Source of the DNA: an uncultured Paracoccaceae bacterium
GTDB taxonomy: Bacteria; Pseudomonadota; Alphaproteobacteria; Rhodobacterales; Rhodobacteraceae
Assembly: GCA_947496535.1 (NCBI GenBank)
Contig: CANMDE010000012.1
Location: forward strand, 1-64,000
Direction of reading: 5' to 3'
Length of the DNA: 64,000 nucleotides
Shown: one piece after another, positions 44,714-53,096 of the stretch
Position numbering within the stretch: the stretch's first letter is position 1
Layout: each line of letters begins with the position of its first letter
The notes under the pieces: model-generated
Databases searched by the model: none
Seen by the model: only the letters and a program-made list of their open reading frames with translations
What the model was told of the DNA's origin: nothing
Made by a program: the position numbers and the translations under genes

Positions 44714-45280
44714 ATGGCCGAAACCTACCGCGAGGTCCCGCTTGGGGACGATATTCTGGACACCGCCCTGCGCAGGGCTCGATCCTTGCCGGTCTTCGAG
44801 AACTCGTATCGGAAACTGCAGGCCAATATCGTCGGATGTATCGGGGAAGTCGTCTTCGAGCGGTTCTTGGAACGTCACGGGATTGCCTTTGAAGATCGCC
44901 GAGAGAGTACCCGGCACGACTACGCCTTTCCCGGGGGCATGACCTTGGATCTCAAGACGAAGGACCGGACCGTTCGTCCCAAGATCGACTTTGACAACTC
45001 TGTGCCGCTCTACAATCACGAGCACCAGCGACCGGACCTCTATTACTTCGTGTCCTTGCTGCGTGATCGCTCTGATGACGATGAGGACATCGCAAGGTTC
45101 AAGATGGCCTTCTTGCTCGGAGGGATCGATATCGGGACCCTCGATCGCGACGGCACGAAGTGGGAGGCGGGACAAACCGATCCCCGGAACGGGACCAAGT
45201 TCTGGACGGCTTGCTTGAATGTCAGCATGGCCCAGCTTTTTTCCAACGCGGACATGCTCGAGCGGCTTGGGCGTGCCTGA
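44714..45280 (+). CDS. PD-(D/E)XK nuclease-like hypothetical protein
   Basis: 188 aa from ATG 44714 (MAETYREV). The centre reads GEVVFERFLERHGIAFEDRRESTRHDYAFPGGMTLDLKTKDRTVRP: a Glu in the first helix, an Asp, then D-L-K, which fits a restriction-endonuclease-like core. It is followed by conserved-looking YYFVSLLRD and FKMAFLLGGIDIG strands. Similar small proteins occur in phages and plasmids. No obvious partner gene adjoins it. Nuclease activity is inferred from the motif only. Confidence 0.6.
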   Translation: MAETYREVPLGDDILDTALRRARSLPVFENSYRKLQANIVGCIGEVVFERFLERHGIAFEDRRESTRHDYAFPGGMTLDLKTKDRTVRPKIDFDNSVPLYNHEHQRPDLYYFVSLLRDRSDDDEDIARFKMAFLLGGIDIGTLDRDGTKWEAGQTDPRNGTKFWTACLNVSMAQLFSNADMLERLGRA

Positions 45281-45787
45281 GGAGAGCTTTTGCTCTTCCT
45301 TGAAACGTTCAATATTCCAAGCTGAAACCCGGCGAACACGGGGTGTCCCGTGTTCAAGTTGGCCGATGGTCGATCGGGTCGCTGCGTTGCTCTAACCCGC
45401 TCGAAGTCGTTCGTTTTTTCCTGGGTCCGCCTGCCATCCGGCCGGCGCCCTGGACAGGGGCGCTGGTGTCGCATGCGCGCCAGCCTCCACGGAGAAACCC
45501 GGTTCCTCCCGTGCGGGGCGCACGGGTCCCTCCCAGTTTCACCGCTCCGGCCCCCTGTGCCAGGCCGCCATCCGGCCGCAGGACGGGCTTTCGCCCTCAC
45601 CTGCTCTGTCCAGCCGAAAAGCACGGGGGCTTTTCGGTCTGACAGACCAGCCGAGGCCTCCGCCACTGGCGGAGTGGTTACGACCAGCGACGGCTCCAAA
45701 CGGGAGCGCTGATCGCCATCACGGGCAGGAACACGGGTAATCAAGAACCGATCTTGCGCCGCTCCCACGAAGAAAAGGAGTAAGGCC
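45281..45787. ncRNA. Highly structured GC-rich leader or noncoding RNA region
   Basis: 507 bases with no gene. It contains a chain of perfect inverted repeats: GAACACGGG/CCCGTGTTC (45334-45355, loop 4), CCCGTGC/GCACGGG (45508-45526), CCGAAAAGC/GCTTTTCGG (45614-45637), GGTCT/AGACC (45636-45648) and CTCCGCC/GGCGGAG (45658-45674). The 12-mer GCCATCCGGCCG occurs at 45433 and 45567. The third and fourth hairpins share two bases and would compete. No U-run follows, so these are not simple terminators. It precedes the MGLDQY-type gene and could be its regulatory leader. Confidence 0.45.
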
Positions 45788-46156
45788 ATGGGCCTCGATC
45801 AATACGCGTACGTCAAGACAGCCGAAACCGGGGAGGAAGGCGACAGCGCCAAGTTCACCTGGCGCAAGCACTCCAAGCTGCAAACCTTCATGGAAGACCT
45901 CTACACCGAGCGGACCGGCCTCTCGATTGCCGATCTGAATTGCGGCGAACTTGTCTTGCAACCGGGCGATATCGACGCGCTGGAACAAGCGGTCAAGAAC
46001 GATGACTTGCCCCCTTGCGACGGCGGTTTTTTCTACGGCCACCAGTTCCAAGATGAACAGGCGCAAGCCTACCGCAACCAAGACCTCGCCTTCTGTGCCT
46101 GGGCACGGGCCGAGATCGAGGCGGGATCAACCGTGATCTATTCCTGTTGGTGGTGA
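45788..46156 (+). CDS. MGLDQYAY-type conserved plasmid protein
   Basis: 122 aa, preceded by AAGGAG eight bases before the ATG. Begins MGLDQYAYVKTAETGEEGDSAKFTWRKHSKLQTFMEDLY, the signature of small plasmid/phage proteins starting MGLD-x-Y (sometimes misnamed phosphoglycerate kinase). GGFFYGHQF and a C-terminal aromatic end (STVIYSCWW) are typical. Soluble, acidic; biochemical role unknown. It follows the structured leader and precedes the ParB-domain gene in the same direction. Confidence 0.8.
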   Translation: MGLDQYAYVKTAETGEEGDSAKFTWRKHSKLQTFMEDLYTERTGLSIADLNCGELVLQPGDIDALEQAVKNDDLPPCDGGFFYGHQFQDEQAQAYRNQDLAFCAWARAEIEAGSTVIYSCWW

Positions 46157-46278
46157 ATCCACCGGGGCCGGAGCCGCGCGTGTTCCGGCCCCCTACCCTC
46201 CCCATCCAAGACACGAGACCGCCGCGCACCCGAACCGCGCTCCGAGCCGGTCCCCTACCGACCAGAAAGGCCACACCA

Positions 46279-48144
46279 ATGACCAAGCAAGACACCATCC
46301 AAGCCGCCGAAGACACCATCGCAATCACACATATTCCGCTGGAAATGCTTTACGTTTCCGAACTCAACCCCCGGAAAACGGTTTCCGAGGACCATATCGA
46401 GAGCCTTGCAGAGAACATCGCGCGTTTCGGCCTCATTCATAACCTCGCGGGCCTCGAGGACGATGAGGGAAAGGTCGGGATCGTCGCGGGCGGTTGTCGC
46501 CTCCGCGCCATCCAAGTGATTGTAGAGCGTTCCAAGGATCACGCATTCGCCACGGTCCCGGTGAAGCTTGCCGCCAACGCGGGCAAGGCCGAGGATTGGG
46601 CCAGCGCCGAGAACGCCGCCCGCGAGGACATGACACCCGCCGATGAAATCCGCGCCTTCGGGCGCATGAAATCGCGCGGGGCCAGCGTGCCAGAAATCAC
46701 GCTTGCCTTCGCCGTCACCGAGGCAAAGGTCTACCAGCGCTTGGCACTGGCAGGCCTGCCCGCCCCGGTTCTCGATGCCCTCGCGGCAGGCGAGATCAGC
46801 CTCGGCACCGCCAAGGCCTTCACGCTCTCCGATGATGAAGCGCTGACCTTGAGCCTCCTCGAACAGGTGAAAGGTCAAGCGGTGTCTGAGAGCGCCATCA
46901 AGAACGCGCTGCATCCCGATGCGATCAAGGCCACCGACCGCCGCGCCAAGTTCGTTGGGCTGGAGGAATACGAGGCCGCGGGTGGCAATATCACCCGCGA
47001 TCTTTTCTCCGAGGACGTTTTCCTTGCCTCCCCTGCCCTCCTGGATCGCCTCTTTGCCGAGAAGCTGGACGCGGCCCGCGTTGAGCTTGTCGAGACGCAG
47101 GGCTGGGCATGGGCCGAGGCCCGCCCCGAGGCTTGGCTCAATTACTACGAGTTGGACCAGGCAAAACTAGCCCGTCTTTATCCAACCGAAGGCGATCTGA
47201 CAGAGAAAGAGGCCGAGGAATACGACGAACTAGCCGATCTCGCTAATGGCGGGGTTCTCGACGAAGAAGGCGAAGCGCGACTGTCCGAACTGCAGGCCAT
47301 TCTCGATGGTGATTATTCCGAAGACCAGAAAACGCATGCTGGCTGTATTATCTTTGTGAATTCCTCCGGCGCTCTTGAAGTGACGGCAGGTTTGGTGCGG
47401 TCGGAGGATAAGAAAGCGGCCATCGCGGCAGGTGTTTTGTCCGCCCCGCAGACGTGCAAATCTGACGCGCCGAAATCCCCCTACTCGCAAAAGCTGGTGG
47501 CCGACATACAGGCGATCCGACTGGCCTCCGTACAAGCGGCCCTTCTGGCAAAGCCTGAATTGGTGCTCGATCTCCTTGGCTTTGGGCTGTCCGACGCCTC
47601 GGGCAGTTTCGAAAGCATTTTTGGCCTTCGGTTTGAGCGTCCGATCAATGCGCCGAGCGTTGAGGATGGCTTTGCCAGTGAACCGCGCTTGGAGCACGGG
47701 ATCGATGCCAGCGAGTATTGGCAGACGGGCACACGGGTTGAAGACCTAAGCGAGGCCTTTGCCAGCTTCCGCGAAGCCGGTAAGAAAACCCGCAATGCAC
47801 AGATCACCGAGGCGATTGCCCGTACCCTGCCCTACCAAGCAGGCGGCGCGGCGTTCTTTGGGTTCATCGCCGAGGAAGCCGGGGCGGACATCCGCAAGCA
47901 TTGGACGCCCACGGCGGAGAATTTCTTCTCGCGGGTCTCTGCTTCGCATCTCGTTGATTTGCTCTGCACGTTTCTGGACTGCGATGACCGTGACGAACGC
48001 GTCGTTGCCTTTGCGAAACTCAAAAAGGCTGAGAAAGCTGAGAAAATGGAAAAGCTGGTCCGCGATCCGACCACCCAGAAACTCATGGCGCTGACATCCG
48101 ATCAAAAGGCCATAATCGACAAATGGGTGCCGGACTGTAGCTGA
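46279..48144 (+). CDS. ParB/Srx-domain protein, plasmid accessory type
   Basis: 621 aa from ATG 46279 with AAAGG eight bases upstream. N-terminal ParB/sulfiredoxin-like domain: YVSELNPRKTVSEDHIESLAENIARFGLIHNLAG and VGIVAGGCRLRAIQVI. It is followed by a ParB-type HTH stretch (RMKSRGASVPEITLAFAVTEAKVYQRLALAGLPAPVLDALAAGEISLGTAKAFTLS). The long C-terminal 400 residues are helical and acidic and not part of the partition ParB. It is separate from the repABC partition genes, so it likely is an accessory DNA-binding protein seen on conjugative plasmids rather than the centromere-binding protein. A rho-independent terminator follows. Confidence 0.82.
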   Translation: MTKQDTIQAAEDTIAITHIPLEMLYVSELNPRKTVSEDHIESLAENIARFGLIHNLAGLEDDEGKVGIVAGGCRLRAIQVIVERSKDHAFATVPVKLAANAGKAEDWASAENAAREDMTPADEIRAFGRMKSRGASVPEITLAFAVTEAKVYQRLALAGLPAPVLDALAAGEISLGTAKAFTLSDDEALTLSLLEQVKGQAVSESAIKNALHPDAIKATDRRAKFVGLEEYEAAGGNITRDLFSEDVFLASPALLDRLFAEKLDAARVELVETQGWAWAEARPEAWLNYYELDQAKLARLYPTEGDLTEKEAEEYDELADLANGGVLDEEGEARLSELQAILDGDYSEDQKTHAGCIIFVNSSGALEVTAGLVRSEDKKAAIAAGVLSAPQTCKSDAPKSPYSQKLVADIQAIRLASVQAALLAKPELVLDLLGFGLSDASGSFESIFGLRFERPINAPSVEDGFASEPRLEHGIDASEYWQTGTRVEDLSEAFASFREAGKKTRNAQITEAIARTLPYQAGGAAFFGFIAEEAGADIRKHWTPTAENFFSRVSASHLVDLLCTFLDCDDRDERVVAFAKLKKAEKAEKMEKLVRDPTTQKLMALTSDQKAIIDKWVPDCS

Positions 48145-48170
48145 CCTTTCCTTCGTGGGAAGGACCAACT

Positions 48171-48196
48171 GGCCCCGCTTAGGCGGGGTCTTTTTT
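48171..48196 (+). terminator. Rho-independent terminator after the ParB-domain gene
   Basis: CCCCGC (48173-48178), loop TTAG, GCGGGG (48183-48188), then TC and six T. A textbook terminator 27 bases after the stop codon. Confidence 0.9.
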
Positions 48197-48233
48197 GTCG
48201 CTAGGCTTCAACCCAACACGAAACCCTCGAATT

Positions 48234-48317
48234 GTCCGGCGGCGTGGCAGAAGGACAAGCCCCCTGCCCCGCCGCCGGACCGGCGCTATCCGCGCGGGAG
48301 CACCGCGTGGGCGGTGC
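48234..48317. repeat. Long inverted repeats in the leader of the next gene
   Basis: GTCCGGCGGCG (48234-48244) pairs perfectly with CGCCGCCGGAC (48270-48280). Inside, GGCAG (48246-48250) pairs with CTGCC (48264-48268). A second hairpin, GCACCGC/GCGGTGC, lies at 48300-48317. No T-run. Likely an RNA leader structure or cruciform before the gene at 48421. Confidence 0.5.
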
Positions 48318-48420
48318 AAGGCACCGGGTAACGACGATCGCAGATCGCCGAGAGTTGACGGCGCGCGAAACCAATCCCATAGGGTAAGCCTCTGAAAATA
48401 TTGATAGGTGGTCGCTCCTC

Positions 48421-49518
48421 ATGCGTGAAATTACTCGACCTGAGCTCTACGAACTGGTTTGGTCAAAGCCGATGACCAGAGTTGCCGAGGATTTCGGGTT
48501 GTCAGACCAAGGCTTGGCGAAAATTTGCGCCAAGCATTCAATCCCCCGCCCTCCGCGCGGGTATTGGGCGAAGCTGGCAGCGGGTAAGGCCGTTGAAACC
48601 ATACCCCTTCCAAATGGATCTGGCGGCAATGCCATTCGAATTGGGACGAGCGGCAAGCTGCAGCGACTTGCCCGCGCACATGCCTCTCAGGTGAATGACG
48701 CAGCCCAAGCCATCGTTCCGGCCAAAATCCCCGCGACCATGCGCAACCTGCATTCGATCGTCGCCACATGGGTTGAGGATCACCGAGCCGAGCAAAAGAA
48801 ATATAGGTCTGTAGCAGGCGCAGGCGGATACAGGACTTGGGACACCCCATATGTGCCCGCTGATCTCACCGAACGCGACAAGTATCGTTTCCGCGTCACG
48901 AGTGCCTTGCTCAAGAGTTTCGAGGCACGGAATGGCCGCATCCTCGGAGGGGCGGTTTCTGGCAAGCTCGAGTTGGAAATATCTGGCGAAACGTTCGAGA
49001 TGAGCGTCGTTGAAAAGATGCGGCAGTTTCGTGGAAAACTCTCTGATCGGCCGCGCGATTGGACAGCCTTCCGACATCAACACAACGCAGGTCTCGCGCC
49101 CTCGGGATTTCTTCGGTTCACGATCACGACCTACTTTGGTGAGGGGATGAAGAAAGAATGGATCGAGACCGACGAGGTAAAGGCCGATGCGCTTCTGTCA
49201 TCGGTGTTGGCGGGACTTGACCGTGTTGGTCCCGCGCTCGTTCAAAGACGGCAGGAGCGTGAGGAAAGCCAGAGGCGATACGAGGCAGAGCAACAAGCGC
49301 GAGAAGAAGCGCAACGCCTGGCGCGGATCGAGAAAGAGCGATGGGACATGTTGCGGCGCCGCTCAGCAGATTGGCACGAGGCGCAGCGCTTGCGGGCCTT
49401 CATATCCGCAGTTCTCGATAAGCGTAGCGAACTTCCCGAGGAGATCGACTGCATGCCCACCAGCGATTGGCTCGCTTGGGCGCAACGGCGCGTTTCGGAG
49501 TTTGATCCGTTGGCTTGA
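48421..49518 (+). CDS. HTH-containing conserved hypothetical protein
   Basis: 365 aa. N-terminal 45 residues form an HTH-like segment (REITRPELYELVWSKPMTRVAEDFGLSDQGLAKICAKHSIPRPPRGYWAKLAAGK), known from a widespread proteobacterial hypothetical family. The middle is mixed (RDKYRFRVTSALLKSFEARNG... TYFGEGMKKEWIETDEVK). Residues about 270-340 form a charged coiled coil (RRQEREESQRRYEAEQQAREEAQRLARIEKERWDML). Function unknown; a DNA-associated role is plausible. No good RBS is seen near the ATG. It stands alone between structured leaders. Confidence 0.78.
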   Translation: MREITRPELYELVWSKPMTRVAEDFGLSDQGLAKICAKHSIPRPPRGYWAKLAAGKAVETIPLPNGSGGNAIRIGTSGKLQRLARAHASQVNDAAQAIVPAKIPATMRNLHSIVATWVEDHRAEQKKYRSVAGAGGYRTWDTPYVPADLTERDKYRFRVTSALLKSFEARNGRILGGAVSGKLELEISGETFEMSVVEKMRQFRGKLSDRPRDWTAFRHQHNAGLAPSGFLRFTITTYFGEGMKKEWIETDEVKADALLSSVLAGLDRVGPALVQRRQEREESQRRYEAEQQAREEAQRLARIEKERWDMLRRRSADWHEAQRLRAFISAVLDKRSELPEEIDCMPTSDWLAWAQRRVSEFDPLA

Positions 49519-49646
49519 GCGGCAAACCCCGCCATGGCGAACCTGCTACCGTGATCCGAGGATGCATCAGGTGTCGGCCGCGCACATCTTGGCGTTGCAT
49601 GACATGCTGGTCGCAGGGCCAGCCCTGCCCACAAAGGGCGGGTGCC

Positions 49647-49692
49647 AGATTTTCCCCTGCCCCTTCGGGTCATTCCGCGCGGAACAAAATTC
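49647..49692 (+). ncRNA. Recurrent leader RNA motif, copy 1
   Basis: Order of elements: outer arm AGATTTT (49647-49653), CCCCTG, a small hairpin with a UUCG loop (CCCTTCGGG, 49661-49669), CATTCCGCGCGGA, then outer arm AAAATTC (49686-49692). Copy 2 at 56134-56181 has the same order with compensating changes in both stems. It lies 101 bases before the DUF736 gene. Confidence 0.5.
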
Positions 49693-49793
49693 AAGCCTCC
49701 TGCCCTTCTCCGCTGCGCTCCGCCTTCGGTGTGTACAGGTCCAAGGCTCCTGCCGTTTGACCATCATTGCAACACCAAGAAAGGAACACAGCA

Positions 49794-50132
49794 ATGACCA
49801 CTAACTGCATCAAGTTCGAAACAGCTGCCATCGAGACCGCCAAGGGCGTGGGTTCGATCTCCACATTGACCTTCGATATCGACATCACCGTCGAGCCCGT
49901 CGCCAGCGACAATCCGATGGCCCCGACCCATCGCGTCCTCGGTCGCTCTCCCCGCGGTCGCCTGGTCGAATGCGGCGGGATCTGGAAGAAGCAGAACCGC
50001 GACACAGGCGCAGACTACTTCACGCTGACGATCCGTGACCATGGCTTCAATGCCAATCTTGGCAAGGCAGCGAGCCAGGACGACCCAGCAATGCAAGCCG
50101 TCATCCCTTGGGGCCCGAAAGACGCCGCCTAA
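49794..50132 (+). CDS. DUF736 family protein
   Basis: 112 aa from ATG 49794, with AAGGA eight to nine bases upstream. DUF736 hallmarks: GIWKKQNRDTGADYFTLTIRDHGFNANLGKAA and the end QDDPAMQAVIPWGPK. Family members are small, soluble and common on alphaproteobacterial conjugative plasmids; no biochemical role is known. The leader carries a recurrent RNA motif, and a 12-base perfect hairpin follows the stop within seven bases, which may end transcription. Confidence 0.88.
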   Translation: MTTNCIKFETAAIETAKGVGSISTLTFDIDITVEPVASDNPMAPTHRVLGRSPRGRLVECGGIWKKQNRDTGADYFTLTIRDHGFNANLGKAASQDDPAMQAVIPWGPKDAA

Positions 50133-50360
50133 GGTCACGCGCTGGCTGGCAGAGCCAGCCAGCGCTCCTGACGCAGCCGTGAGAATCGGACCATTCGATT
50201 CTCGCTGTGAAGCTTGCCCAGCCGCGTTTCGTGTCCGAGAGCCTATGAATAGCATCTACCAGTTATGCCGCGCATTTTTGAAAGCGTCCGGCAAGCGCCT
50301 ACTGTTTCGAATGACGGTCGTTGGTTCCATCTCGTAGGCGCCGACAATTGACCTGATAAT

Positions 50361-50376
50361 TTTTGACAGCCGTGCA
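50361..50376. repeat. RepB-box-like repeat upstream of repA
   Basis: TTTTGACAGCCGTGCA, identical over 16 bases to the two copies between repA and repB. Its TTGACA could double as a -35 promoter element, so protein binding here would repress repA. Confidence 0.6.
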
Positions 50377-50565
50377 ACTCAGAAAATGTATTATAAAACA
50401 ATATGTTATATGAAGTAAATCCGTTTGCGTGTTGCCATGGCTGCTCTTGAAGCCTTCCTTCAGAGCAATATATTGTGCTCGATCTTGCTCCTTCCACGCT
50501 CTCTTGTGATAGTGCCTAGAAGACTCTGTCCCACCATGCCCGATCTGGCCGTCTAAGAAAATCGT

Positions 50566-50574
50566 TGTGGATAA
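50566..50574 (-). promoter_or_regulatory. DnaA box
   Basis: TGTGGATAA, the exact complement of the consensus TTATCCACA, 72 bases before the repA ATG. A single perfect match; a role in replication or repA control is inference. Confidence 0.5.
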
Positions 50575-50645
50575 GCCGATTCCGGTTTAAGTCACAGTTT
50601 AACTACAGAAATCGCGCTAAAAGCGATATTAGGCGAGGCGACAGA

Positions 50646-51863
50646 ATGGGCACACCACCATTCCAAGGCGAAACAGAGGGAACTCCGTTCGATGAGATCA
50701 TCCTCCAGCAAGGAGAGCTGATCTCTGACAGACTCAATATATTGCGTCAGGAACAATATCCACCTGACGCACAAAAGGGTTTGCGCCAGTTCTCGCTCGC
50801 CGAGGTCGCCTACTACCTCGGCGTCACCCAATCCACGATCAAGAAGCTTCACTTGGAAGGCAAAGGCCCCGAACCCGAGACATCGTCATCGGGTCGTAGG
50901 TCCTATTCCGCCGAGCAAATGCTCGAGTTGCGTGCCTACCTCGATGCCCATGGTCGCCCTGGTAAACGCCGCTACCTTCCCCACCGGACGGAAGGCGAAG
51001 AGCTCCACGTCATCTCGGTCGTCAACTTTAAGGGTGGTTCAGGCAAGACCACGACCGCATCTCATCTTGCACAACATCTCGCCTTGAAAGGTCATCGTGT
51101 CCTCGCTATCGACCTTGACCCTCAGGCATCGCTGACAGCTCTGCATGGCATTCAGCCTGAGTTAGACTCTGTTTCCTCGCTCTATGAGACCCTCCGCTAC
51201 GACGATGAGCGCCGACCCATCAGCACCGTCATTCGGCCCACAAACTTCCCGAACCTCGATATCGTTCCAGCGAGCCTCGACTTGCAGGAATACGAATATG
51301 ACACACCCGTAGCACTGACGAGCCGCGACCCGTCCGAAGGGCGTGCCTTCTTTACCCGAATCTCCAAGGCGCTGGAAGAGGTCGACGACCGCTACGATAT
51401 CGTCGTGATCGATTGCCCTCCCCAGCTTGGATATTTGACTCTAACTGCCCTAACAGCGTCTTCTTCCGTGCTTGTGACTGTTCACCCACAAATGCTGGAT
51501 GTGATGTCCATGAGCCAGTTTCTCCTTATGCTTGGCGGTATCCTTCAGACAATCCGCGAAGCCGGCGCCGAGATGAAACTGAAGTGGTTTCGGTATCTCG
51601 TCACGCGCTTTGAGCCGACCGATGGCCCCCAGAAGCAGATGGTGGGTTTCTTGCAGGCCATGTTCCCGAACCAGATGCTTGAAGCGCAGATGGTGAAGTC
51701 TACAGCGATCTCCGATGCGGGGATCACAAAGCAAACGCTCTACGAGGTCGAACGGGCGCAATTTGTTCGCTCCACCTACGATCGTGCCATCGCCTCATTG
51801 AATGCCGTGAACGATGAGATCGTGGGTCTCGTCCACCAAGCATGGGGGCGCAACGTCCCATGA
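50646..51863 (+). CDS. repA: RepA, ParA-type partition ATPase of repABC
   Basis: 405 aa from ATG 50646, with GAGG eight bases upstream; the frame extends to 50565 but that would exceed normal RepA length. N-terminal HTH-like region (QFSLAEVAYYLGVTQSTIKKLHLEGKG), then deviant Walker A VVNFKGGSGKTTTASHLAQHLA (near 125-146). After that come AIDLDPQASLT and Walker B YDIVVIDCPPQLG. It binds ATP, represses the operon with RepB, and drives plasmid segregation. Followed by two RepB boxes, then repB. Confidence 0.96.
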   Translation: MGTPPFQGETEGTPFDEIILQQGELISDRLNILRQEQYPPDAQKGLRQFSLAEVAYYLGVTQSTIKKLHLEGKGPEPETSSSGRRSYSAEQMLELRAYLDAHGRPGKRRYLPHRTEGEELHVISVVNFKGGSGKTTTASHLAQHLALKGHRVLAIDLDPQASLTALHGIQPELDSVSSLYETLRYDDERRPISTVIRPTNFPNLDIVPASLDLQEYEYDTPVALTSRDPSEGRAFFTRISKALEEVDDRYDIVVIDCPPQLGYLTLTALTASSSVLVTVHPQMLDVMSMSQFLLMLGGILQTIREAGAEMKLKWFRYLVTRFEPTDGPQKQMVGFLQAMFPNQMLEAQMVKSTAISDAGITKQTLYEVERAQFVRSTYDRAIASLNAVNDEIVGLVHQAWGRNVP

Positions 51864-51904
51864 TTTTGACAGCCGTGCAGATCGGTTTTGACAGCCGTGC
51901 AGAT
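51864..51904. repeat. Two RepB-box direct repeats between repA and repB
   Basis: TTTTGACAGCCGTGCAGAT at 51864-51882 and again at 51886-51904, start offset 22 bases. A third, 16-base copy lies upstream of repA. Their place in the repA-repB gap is where partition (parS-like) sites of some repABC groups occur. Confidence 0.75.
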
Positions 51905-51936
51905 GTAAATTCTCAAATCGATCTTGGGAGGGCGTT

Positions 51937-52932
51937 ATGGCCAGGAAAGACCTTCTGAAATCCGTGATGGGCGATGCAAGCCAGGCCAAGCCCGGCGCGG
52001 AACGCTCTAGCTACGCGATGCGCGGCGCGTCGAAATCCATGAAAGTGTCCATCGACAGCCTTGCTGAAAACTCTAAGCGGCTACTCGAGGGCGAAACCAT
52101 CGTCGAGATCGACGCGGGTCTTATCGATGCATCTTTCGTAAATGACCGGCTCAGCGGCGACGACGAAGCCTTCGAAGAGCTCAAACGCTCCATCTCGGCC
52201 AGTGGCCAGGACACGCCGGTTCTGCTCCGTCCGCACCCGGAGTTGACCGGACGTTACATGGTGGTTTTCGGGCATCGCCGCGTGCGCGCGGCACGCGCCT
52301 TGGGACGTCCGGTGCGGGCCGTGGTCAAGGAGATGGACGATGTCGCACACGTCCTTGCGCAAGGCCAGGAGAATACTGCCCGTGCCGATCTTTCCTTCAT
52401 CGAGAAGGCACTCTTTGCCAAGAACCTTCGCGACCTTGGCCAGGGCAAAGACATCGTTCAACAGGCCCTCACAATCGATGGAACGCTTCTATCGCGCATG
52501 CTCTCGGTTGCGAGCACCGTCCCTGGGCATCTCATCGAAGCGATTGGACCGGCCAAACAGATCGGTCGCGATCGTTGGGAAGACTTCAAGAAGCTGATGG
52601 CCGAGAAAGCCAACGTCAAGGTTGCGGACCGCATCTTGGCAACCGATGGCTTTGATCAGCTTGACAGCGATACGAAGTTCGAGATTTTGCACAGCAAGGT
52701 GGCCGAAGCGGGCAGGGTGCCCAAACGGCGGAGCGCCAAAGCAGCGCCAGCGAAACGCACCTGGACGGCTGGTGAAGGCCGTATCAAGGGCGTCGTTGGT
52801 CGCACAGGTCGCGCCTACAACATCTCGCTGACATCTAAGGATTCCGCTGGGTTTGGAGAGTTTCTCTCAGAGAACCTCGATCAGCTCTATGCGGATTATC
52901 TCGCTCAATCTGAGGAGACATCGACACCATGA
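51937..52932 (+). CDS. repB: RepB, ParB-type partition protein of repABC
   Basis: 331 aa. The N-terminal ParB-like domain has FVNDRLSGDDEAFEELKRSISASGQDTPVLLRPHP and RYMVVFGHRRVRAARALGRPVRAVV (near 107-131). A HTH follows (SFIEKALFAKNLRDLGQGKDIVQQALTIDGTLLSRMLSVASTVP). It binds the plasmid centromere and works with RepA ATPase. GGAGGG lies 10 bases before the ATG. Length and order are typical. The repA-repB gap holds the two RepB boxes. Confidence 0.95.
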   Translation: MARKDLLKSVMGDASQAKPGAERSSYAMRGASKSMKVSIDSLAENSKRLLEGETIVEIDAGLIDASFVNDRLSGDDEAFEELKRSISASGQDTPVLLRPHPELTGRYMVVFGHRRVRAARALGRPVRAVVKEMDDVAHVLAQGQENTARADLSFIEKALFAKNLRDLGQGKDIVQQALTIDGTLLSRMLSVASTVPGHLIEAIGPAKQIGRDRWEDFKKLMAEKANVKVADRILATDGFDQLDSDTKFEILHSKVAEAGRVPKRRSAKAAPAKRTWTAGEGRIKGVVGRTGRAYNISLTSKDSAGFGEFLSENLDQLYADYLAQSEETSTP

Positions 52933-53096
52933 CCTGAGGCAAAAGAAAAGCCCCCAAGCCAAAGCGGCCCGAGAGCTTATCCGATTGATTAGACACCTAC
53001 TGGATACCGCTCCCGCGAATCACTGTCAACGAAAGAACGTCGATTAGGCGAACGGCATCCTTTTGCCTCCACAAACCACGGAGGTGAAATACAGGC
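52933..53096 (-). ncRNA. repB-repC intergenic region, probable ctRNA (incompatibility RNA) gene
   Basis: 164-base gap at the place where all well-studied repABC plasmids encode an antisense RNA that controls repC. CCTCC (53066-53070) can pair with GGAGG (53080-53084) just before the repC start, so repC translation could be gated by RNA structure. Exact RNA ends are not determined; this is by position plus hairpin. Confidence 0.5.

Larger units (their letters stand above)
50133..50645. other. Intergenic region upstream of repA with hairpins, RepB box and DnaA box
   Basis: Holds GCGCTGGCTGGC/GCCAGCCAGCGC (50139-50165, loop AGA) and GAGAATCG/CGATTCTC (50181-50203) just after the DUF736 gene. 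Further right are a RepB-box copy at 50361-50376, an AT-rich run (about 50384-50425), and a DnaA-box match at 50566-50574. TTGACA inside the RepB-box copy could be a -35 element for repA. No convincing gene. Confidence 0.55.
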
